A DNA stretch of 64,000 nucleotides from Bifidobacterium pluvialisilvae (lineage in GTDB: Bacteria > Actinomycetota > Actinomycetes > Actinomycetales > Bifidobacteriaceae): assembly GCF_019331695.1 (NCBI RefSeq), contig NZ_JAHBBI010000006.1, positions 62,001-126,000 of the forward strand. Direction: 5' to 3'. This document shows, one piece after another, positions 58,940-64,000 of this stretch. The first letter of the stretch is position 1; every line of letters begins with the position of its first letter. The position numbers and the translations under genes were made by a program. The notes under the pieces were generated by a model. It had not been told where the DNA came from. It did not search any database and worked only from the letters and a program-made list of their open reading frames with translations.

Positions 58940-60898
58940 TCAGATGGTCCTCTGCCATACGCGCATCTGGCCCTCGCCGCGGTTGGCCCATGCGTAGTAC
59001 GGGATGAACTTCACCGTCGCGGCCTCGGTCTTCTGGGAGCCGGCGGGCAGGTAGAGGTCGTCGGATTCGTCCTGGATCTCGCGCACGCCCTGTTCGGTGA
59101 TGGTGCCGACGCCACCGAGGAGTTCGGGCTTGAATTCGTAGGTGCCGGAGCCGGGCTTGATGGCGTAGAGCCACAGGTCGCCGTCGTTGTCGGCGGATTC
59201 GGCGGTGTAGACGAGCGGGCCGCGGGTGACGGCCACGCGGCCGGCATCCTCTGCCACGCGGGTGTTGGCACGCAGCTCCTTGACGGTCATGTCGAGATCG
59301 AGGGCGATGTCGGTCTTCTCGCTGGCGATGGGCAAGTACACGAAGCCGTCTTCGGGCTCCACGCTGGTCTCCTCGCCGTTGACCGCGAGCGTGAATGCGC
59401 CCTTGGACCATGCGGGGATGCGGATGCCGAAGCGGAATTCGGCGCCTTCGGGGTTGTCGATGGTGAATTCGACGTGGCCCTCCCACGGGAAGTTGCTGCG
59501 CTGCTCGATCACCACGCCGCCCTGGAACGTGGCCTTGTTGGCGATGAACTGGTCGGCGAGGATGGTGCCGTCGTCCTGCACCGCGTAGATGTAGCGATCC
59601 ACGGAGGCGATGAGTCGCGAGAGGTTGGCCGGGCAGCAGGCGCAGGCGAACCAGCCGGCGCGTTCGGCGAGCACGTGGCGGAAGTCGGGGTTGCCCTTGA
59701 GCTTGCGCGGGTCCACCTCGAGCGGGTTGACGTAGTAGAAGTGGCGGCCGTCGAGCGCCATGCCGGCGATGGAGCCGTTAAACAGCTCCTTTTCGAGCAC
59801 GTCGCCATATTCGCCCTTGGGCTCGAGCTCGAGCATGCGGCGGGCGAAGAAGCTCATGCCCACGGAGGCGCAGGTCTCGCCATATTCGGCGTCGTTCGGC
59901 AGGTCGTAGTCGTAGGTGAACGACTCGCCTTCCTTGGTGGTGCCGATCTGGCCGGTGACGAACATGCGCTTGTGCACGACGCTCTCCCAGAACGTGTGGC
60001 AGGCCTTGAGCAGGCTGTCGTCGCCGGTGAGGCGGGCGATGTGCGCCATGCCGGTGCACAGGTACATCACGCGCACGGCGTGGCCCTCGGCGTCCTGCTG
60101 CTTGGTCACGGGCTCGGCGGCCTGGTAGTAGGTGCGGGGCAGGTACTTGATCTGTTCGAAGAAGTCGCGGTCCCAGCCGTCGGCCTTGTTCTGCTTGTCG
60201 TAGAACTCCGGGTCCTTGCCGCGCACATGGAGGAACCAGCGGCCGAGTTCGGCGTACTTGCTTTCGCCGGTGACCTCGGCGAGGCGGGCGAGCGCGAGCT
60301 CGATCTCGGGGTGGCCGTCGGCTCCGTGCACCTTGCCGGCCTCGTCGCCGAAGTGCTCGCCGATGCAGGCGGCGATCTTCCTGGCGATGTCGAGGGCCTT
60401 TTCGTTGCCGGTGGCCTCGTAGTAGGCGACGCCGGCCTCGATGTAGTGGCCCATGGTGTAGAGCTCGTGGGACTGCTGGATGCGGGCGAACTTGCGGTCG
60501 GGCCACTTGATCTGGAAGAAGGTGTCGATGTAGCCGTCGGGCTGCTGGGCGGCGGCGATGAGATCCACCACGCCGTCGGCGATCTCCTTGAGGTCGGCGT
60601 CGTCGTGGTCCTGCAGCGCGTAGGCGGCGGATTCGAGCCACTTGTAGACGTCGGAATCCTGGAACGGCATGCCGTGGAACTTGCCTTCGGCCTGGTCGGC
60701 GGCGATCCTGAGGTTTTCGACGGCGTAGCTGAGGGTGTCGCCGGTGGTGGGGTTGCCGCCGGGGTCGAGCGGGAGGTCGACCTCGATCTGGTTGGTGATG
60801 ACCTGCCACTGGTAGGGCAGGACCTTCTTGGCGACGAGGTCGCGGTAGTTCTTCCAGAATGCGGAGGTGACCTCGACCTTGGGTGCTGAATACGTCAT
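58940..60898 (-). CDS. hypBA1: GH127 beta-L-arabinofuranosidase
   Basis: 652 residues, very close to the B. longum HypBA1 enzyme. Catalytic and zinc residues fit the known set: Glu325 (in TKEGESF), Glu341 and Cys343 in YGETCASVG, and Cys421-Cys422 in WFACACCPAN, where the first Cys of the pair is the expected nucleophile. No signal peptide, so it acts on imported arabino-oligosaccharides, releasing L-arabinose from beta-linked units. It follows the GPH symporter gene by 22 bp in one operon. Confidence 0.93.
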   Translation of the reverse strand: MTYSAPKVEVTSAFWKNYRDLVAKKVLPYQWQVITNQIEVDLPLDPGGNPTTGDTLSYAVENLRIAADQAEGKFHGMPFQDSDVYKWLESAAYALQDHDDADLKEIADGVVDLIAAAQQPDGYIDTFFQIKWPDRKFARIQQSHELYTMGHYIEAGVAYYEATGNEKALDIARKIAACIGEHFGDEAGKVHGADGHPEIELALARLAEVTGESKYAELGRWFLHVRGKDPEFYDKQNKADGWDRDFFEQIKYLPRTYYQAAEPVTKQQDAEGHAVRVMYLCTGMAHIARLTGDDSLLKACHTFWESVVHKRMFVTGQIGTTKEGESFTYDYDLPNDAEYGETCASVGMSFFARRMLELEPKGEYGDVLEKELFNGSIAGMALDGRHFYYVNPLEVDPRKLKGNPDFRHVLAERAGWFACACCPANLSRLIASVDRYIYAVQDDGTILADQFIANKATFQGGVVIEQRSNFPWEGHVEFTIDNPEGAEFRFGIRIPAWSKGAFTLAVNGEETSVEPEDGFVYLPIASEKTDIALDLDMTVKELRANTRVAEDAGRVAVTRGPLVYTAESADNDGDLWLYAIKPGSGTYEFKPELLGGVGTITEQGVREIQDESDDLYLPAGSQKTEAATVKFIPYYAWANRGEGQMRVWQRTI

Positions 60899-60920
60899 GG
60901 ATGTTCCTTAAATATCTGCC

Positions 60921-62327
60921 TTACTTGGCGGCGGCTTCGGCCTTGGCGTGACGCTCGGCGAGCTCGGCCTTGATCTGCGGCTCCATCTTCTCGAACTTGC
61001 GGTAGAAGCACATGATCACGCCGACGATGATGTACACGATCACCGGCAGCCAGATGAAGCAGAAGCTGATGGCGGACTGCGCACTGGCGGACTGCACTTC
61101 GAGATTGGCGTCGTAGCCGGCGGCGCCCATGATCTCGAGCGGGAGGAAGGCGCCGAAGCCGGAGCCGACCTGGATGCAGAAGGCGGAGCCGACGGCGGTC
61201 AGGAAGCCTGCGGCGTGGACGCCGGTCTTCCATTCGCCGTAGTCGACGGTGTCGGCGAGCATGCCGAACGGCATGCCGATGGCGATGGCGGCGCCGAGCA
61301 CGCCGACGGTCCAGAAGATGACCAGCAGCGGCACGTTGTGGCCGGCGAGCGGCATGAGGGCCTGGCCGAGTCCGCCGATGATGAGGCCGATCTGCATGGT
61401 GAGGGTCTTGTTCTTCAGCTTGTTGGCGAGGATCGGCATGGCGATGGTGCCGACGAGGCCGAGCACCTGCACGCCGTTGAAGATGGAGGTCAGGTCGCGG
61501 TTGTTGAGCACGTACTGGGCGTAGTAGGTGGAGACGCCGTTACGGGTGGACTGGGCGACCCAGTAGATGACGAAGGCGACGACGAGGATGATCCACGGCC
61601 AGTTGCCCTTGGCGGCCTTGAGGGAGTCCTTGAGCGGAATCGGCTTGTTGAGTTCCGGACGGTAGTTGTGCTCGGTGAGGTTCTTGAAGGAGAAGAGCAG
61701 CAGGATGATGGCGACGATGCCCCAGATCGCGGTGACGATCATGAAGCCGGTCTTGTCGCCGCCGCCGAACTTCACGCCGAAGAAGCCGACAAGCGGGATG
61801 GTGAAGGACGAGGTGATGAAGGAGCCGATCTGACCACCGGCCATACGGAAGGAGTTGGCGTTGTTGCGCTCAACCGGGTCGTCGGTGAGGTTCGGCAGGA
61901 TGGCGGTGATGGGCGTCTGGATGCCGGTGTACACGGCGCCGGCGGCGAGGATGTACGTGATCAGCGCGTACCAGAACTTCGGGGCGCCTTCCGGCAGGCT
62001 CGGGGCGGTGAAGGCGATGAACACGGTGACGGCGAACGGAATGCACAGCCACAGGAACCACGGACGGCTCTGGCCCCACTTGGTGTTGGTGTGGTCCACG
62101 ATCGATCCCCAGACGACCGCGGAGATGGCGTCGGCGAAGCGCGCCACCAGCAGGATGGTGCCCGCACCCAGGGCGCCTGCGGCCGGGATGTGGAACACGT
62201 TGGTGTAGAAGTACATGATGTACGACGAGATCGTCACGTACAGCAGGTTGCCTGCCATATCAGTGAAGGAGTATGCGATTTTCTCCCTCACAGAATGTTT
62301 CACTGAGGAGCTAACGTTGCTGCTCAT
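60921..62327 (-). CDS. GPH-family glycoside/pentoside:cation symporter
   Basis: 468 residues, about 12 spans. The MelB-type N-terminus (KIAYSFTDMAGNLLYVTISSYIMYFYT) and the DHTNTKWGQSRPWFLW loop between helices 2 and 3 are diagnostic. It probably imports arabinose-containing oligosaccharides for the GH127 enzyme encoded next. The upstream region holds a palindrome and the divergent AraC gene. The C-terminal tail is Ala/Glu/Lys-rich. Confidence 0.9.
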   Translation of the reverse strand: MSSNVSSSVKHSVREKIAYSFTDMAGNLLYVTISSYIMYFYTNVFHIPAAGALGAGTILLVARFADAISAVVWGSIVDHTNTKWGQSRPWFLWLCIPFAVTVFIAFTAPSLPEGAPKFWYALITYILAAGAVYTGIQTPITAILPNLTDDPVERNNANSFRMAGGQIGSFITSSFTIPLVGFFGVKFGGGDKTGFMIVTAIWGIVAIILLLFSFKNLTEHNYRPELNKPIPLKDSLKAAKGNWPWIILVVAFVIYWVAQSTRNGVSTYYAQYVLNNRDLTSIFNGVQVLGLVGTIAMPILANKLKNKTLTMQIGLIIGGLGQALMPLAGHNVPLLVIFWTVGVLGAAIAIGMPFGMLADTVDYGEWKTGVHAAGFLTAVGSAFCIQVGSGFGAFLPLEIMGAAGYDANLEVQSASAQSAISFCFIWLPVIVYIIVGVIMCFYRKFEKMEPQIKAELAERHAKAEAAAK

Positions 62328-62375
62328 AGTTTTCTCGCTTTCGTTGCGAACGTTTGTCGAAAATCATATTAATTA

Positions 62376-62393
62376 TTTTCGCGTTTGCGAAAA
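62376..62393. promoter_or_regulatory. Palindromic operator candidate upstream of the symporter gene
   Basis: TTTTCGC-GTTT-GCGAAAA has perfect 7-bp arms. A second, less regular site (GCGAACGTTTGTCGAAAA) lies at about 62346-62363. Both fall in the AT-rich gap between the divergent symporter and AraC genes. The size and inner CG half-sites resemble LacI-family operators. A TATGAT box near 62464 may serve the araC gene. Confidence 0.5.
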
Positions 62394-62634
62394 GCCTTTT
62401 CCTTTTGCTATCATGACAAAGTCTTTTGAGATATGACACTGCCCGACGCCGCGCATCACGCCTTATGATAGACCGCGCATGCACCGGCGGACAACGCGGA
62501 AACCGCCGGAACCTTGCCGCTCAGGTGCGCAACCGCGTGCGCAACGGTGGATTCGACGGAATCATCCGACGATGCGGCACCGACCGGCGGCAGCGTCATC
62601 TCCGGCAGCGACCCGACCGTTCGAAGGAGCACCT

Positions 62635-63531
62635 ATGAACAGCGAATTCATATCGATATCGTGCATTCCGTCGCCGACCTTCATCGAAGGCGACTACGCG
62701 GTGTTCCAGCCGGGCGACCGGCACCCCGACCGCAGCACGCTGCCGTATTTCATCTTCATCGTCGTCACGCACGGCCGGCTGTTCATCGCCGAGGACGGCA
62801 ACAACATGACCGTCGACGCCGGCGAAAGCGTCGTTCTGCTGCCGAATCATCATCATTATTCATGGAAGTCGACCGCGGAGACCACGGAATACTACTGGCT
62901 GCACTTCGCCGCCACCAGCGCATGGGACGTCGGGCCGCAACCGACGCCCATGCGCTCGTCGATCGACGTGCCGATCCTGCATTATCACACGCCGCAGCCG
63001 ACGATGTATCTGCTCAGACAGCGGCGAATCGAGGAGCCGCAGCCGTTGTATTCGCTGTTCAACCGCCTGTTCTCCGCCAGCACGAGCGCGATGCGGAACA
63101 ATTTCTGGCCGACGCAGCAGCTGTTTCTCGACGTATTGCAGACCGTGCAGATCATGGGCGAGGAGGAGTCGACCACGTTCCAGCTGGCCGAAAAGGTACG
63201 TCGCCATCTCGATGACCATTTCAGCGAGAACGTGACCTCGGCCACGCTTTCCGAGGCGTTCCATCTGCACTCGAGCTACATCATCCGGTCGTTCAAGGCC
63301 GCGATGGGCATGACGCCGAACGAATACCTCATCGCCTACCGCATGGAGCACGCGTACAAGGCGCTGTCGAACACCGACATCCCCGTGCAACGCGTGGCCG
63401 AAATGATCGGCTATCCGAACGCCAGCTACTTCTCCACGCTGTTCCGCAAGCACTACGGCATGCCACCCAGCACGGTGCGGTCGCTCAACCTCGTCCACAC
63501 CGGCGCCCAGCCGCACCCGGTGGACGTCTGA
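62635..63531 (+). CDS. AraC-family regulator of the arabinoside locus
   Basis: 298 residues. An N-terminal cupin arm (YFIFIVVTHGRLFIAEDG, VVLLPNHHHYSW) precedes the C-terminal double helix-turn-helix (ATLSEAFHLHSSYIIRSFKAAMG, VQRVAEMIGYPNASYFSTLFRKHYG). GAAGGAG before the ATG. Divergent from the symporter-GH127 operon, so a local activator is likely; the inducer may be arabinose or an arabinoside. Confidence 0.88.
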   Translation: MNSEFISISCIPSPTFIEGDYAVFQPGDRHPDRSTLPYFIFIVVTHGRLFIAEDGNNMTVDAGESVVLLPNHHHYSWKSTAETTEYYWLHFAATSAWDVGPQPTPMRSSIDVPILHYHTPQPTMYLLRQRRIEEPQPLYSLFNRLFSASTSAMRNNFWPTQQLFLDVLQTVQIMGEEESTTFQLAEKVRRHLDDHFSENVTSATLSEAFHLHSSYIIRSFKAAMGMTPNEYLIAYRMEHAYKALSNTDIPVQRVAEMIGYPNASYFSTLFRKHYGMPPSTVRSLNLVHTGAQPHPVDV

Positions 63532-63560
63532 TCACGTCGCGCCCTGCCGCACAATGAAAA

Positions 63561-63590
63561 AACGCCGGTCGTCGCGGAACGACCGGCGTT
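63561..63590 (-). terminator. Rho-independent terminator of hspR
   Basis: 12-bp arms AACGCCGGTCGT / ACGACCGGCGTT-type pairing around CGCGGA, followed on the minus strand by TTTTTCATTG. About 65 nt past the hspR stop. Confidence 0.8.
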
Positions 63591-63654
63591 GAGAACCACG
63601 CGAAAACGCGCGCGGACAAGCAGATAGGAGCGTATGCCGATAATCGGCGGCGGA

Positions 63655-64000
63655 TCATCGTGCGGTGATCTGCAGGATGGTGCGTCGGTACGGCGACGGC
63701 TCGCGCACGCGGCGCACGCGCTGCACCTCGATGACCTCGCCGTCGGCACCCGCCTCGAACACGACGTTGCCCTCCATACGGCGACGCAGCTGGCGGTTCT
63801 GCCGTTTGAGCTGGCGGTTCTCCTCCATCAGCTGGAGAATCCTCGTGATGCCGGCGAGATTGATGGACTCCTCCTGGCTCATGCGCTGAGCCTGGGAAAG
63901 CCTGTCGATGTCACGCAGCGAATAACGTCGGGCCCCGCCCGGCGTACGCTGCGGCACGATCAGCCCAAGACGGTCGTACTGCCGCAGCGTCTGCGGATGG
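63655..64000 (-). CDS. hspR: Heat-shock repressor HspR (MerR family), partial
   Basis: The frame is open to the right edge, giving 114 residues in the window. The recognition part of the MerR-type domain reads HPQTLRQYDRLGLIVPQRTPGGARRYS. A helical dimerisation region (ITRILQLMEENRQLKRQNRQLRRRM) and a short tail with ITAR at the end follow. HspR binds HAIR sites and represses the dnaK operon, whose genes would lie beyond the right edge. A strong terminator follows, so hspR is the operon end. Confidence 0.9.
   Translation of the reverse strand, partial: HPQTLRQYDRLGLIVPQRTPGGARRYSLRDIDRLSQAQRMSQEESINLAGITRILQLMEENRQLKRQNRQLRRRMEGNVVFEAGADGEVIEVQRVRRVREPSPYRRTILQITAR

Overview
The window reads as high-GC Bifidobacterium-type (Actinobacteria) chromosome. 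The pointers are an hspR gene ending at the right edge, divergent tadA and upp, ilvA, a GH127 beta-L-arabinofuranosidase beside a GPH symporter, an nagA-nagB pair, sortase-anchored pilins, and an amtB-glnK-glnD cluster. Species cannot be set from sequence alone. No rRNA, tRNA, prophage, transposase or CRISPR array was recognised.

Layout. 1-6.8 kb: the end of a GH31 glycosidase, a HAD phosphatase, a tandem-DUF5067 membrane protein, and a UbiB-like kinase with a phasin-like protein. 6.8-10.5 kb: a leftward dnaB-murT-gatD operon (replicative helicase plus lipid II amidation) whose upstream region is packed with DnaA boxes. 11-18.3 kb: a MATE exporter, the ammonium module amtB-glnK-glnD, and ftsY. 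18.9-27.6 kb: a TetR regulator, two serine hydrolases and two overlapping YhgE/Pip membrane proteins. 27.9-35.7 kb: an amino-sugar catabolic locus. Leftward are a sugar-porter MFS, an esterase, nagB and nagA; rightward are a ROK kinase, nanE and an AraC regulator. Its central part has visibly lower GC, and the locus is bracketed by near-identical 124-bp direct repeats. 36-50 kb: a mutarotase, then four cell-surface genes: a 5'-nucleotidase, an ExeM/NucH-type nuclease, a pilin and a large pilus-tip adhesin. 50.7-57.5 kb: housekeeping genes (ilvA, tadA, upp, rlmH, a glycerophosphodiesterase, sdaA). 57.7-63.5 kb: an arabinoside locus (LacI, GH127, GPH symporter, AraC). 63.6 kb to the end: hspR, cut by the window edge.

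The intergenic DNA is the most unusual part. It holds (i) a family of 44-bp palindromes in three clusters (11 copies), (ii) 28-bp palindromes beginning GTGACCGGG in two clusters, and (iii) a 16-bp palindrome CGTTGnAATTnCAACG found once in each of those five clusters and once inside a gene. It also holds (iv) a solitary 240-bp inverted-repeat element between upp and rlmH, (v) a 92-bp predicted three-way junction between lacI and the GH127 gene, and (vi) two widespread types of hairpin-forming repeat. One 44-bp element supplies the last codons and stop of nagA. At least eleven genes carry a TAnnnT -10 box 6-8 nt before the ATG and look leaderless.

The genes fit a gut or host-associated saccharolytic anaerobe: uptake and breakdown of arabinosides and N-acetyl-hexosamines, salvage of extracellular nucleic acid at the wall, adhesion by pili, and standard nitrogen control.
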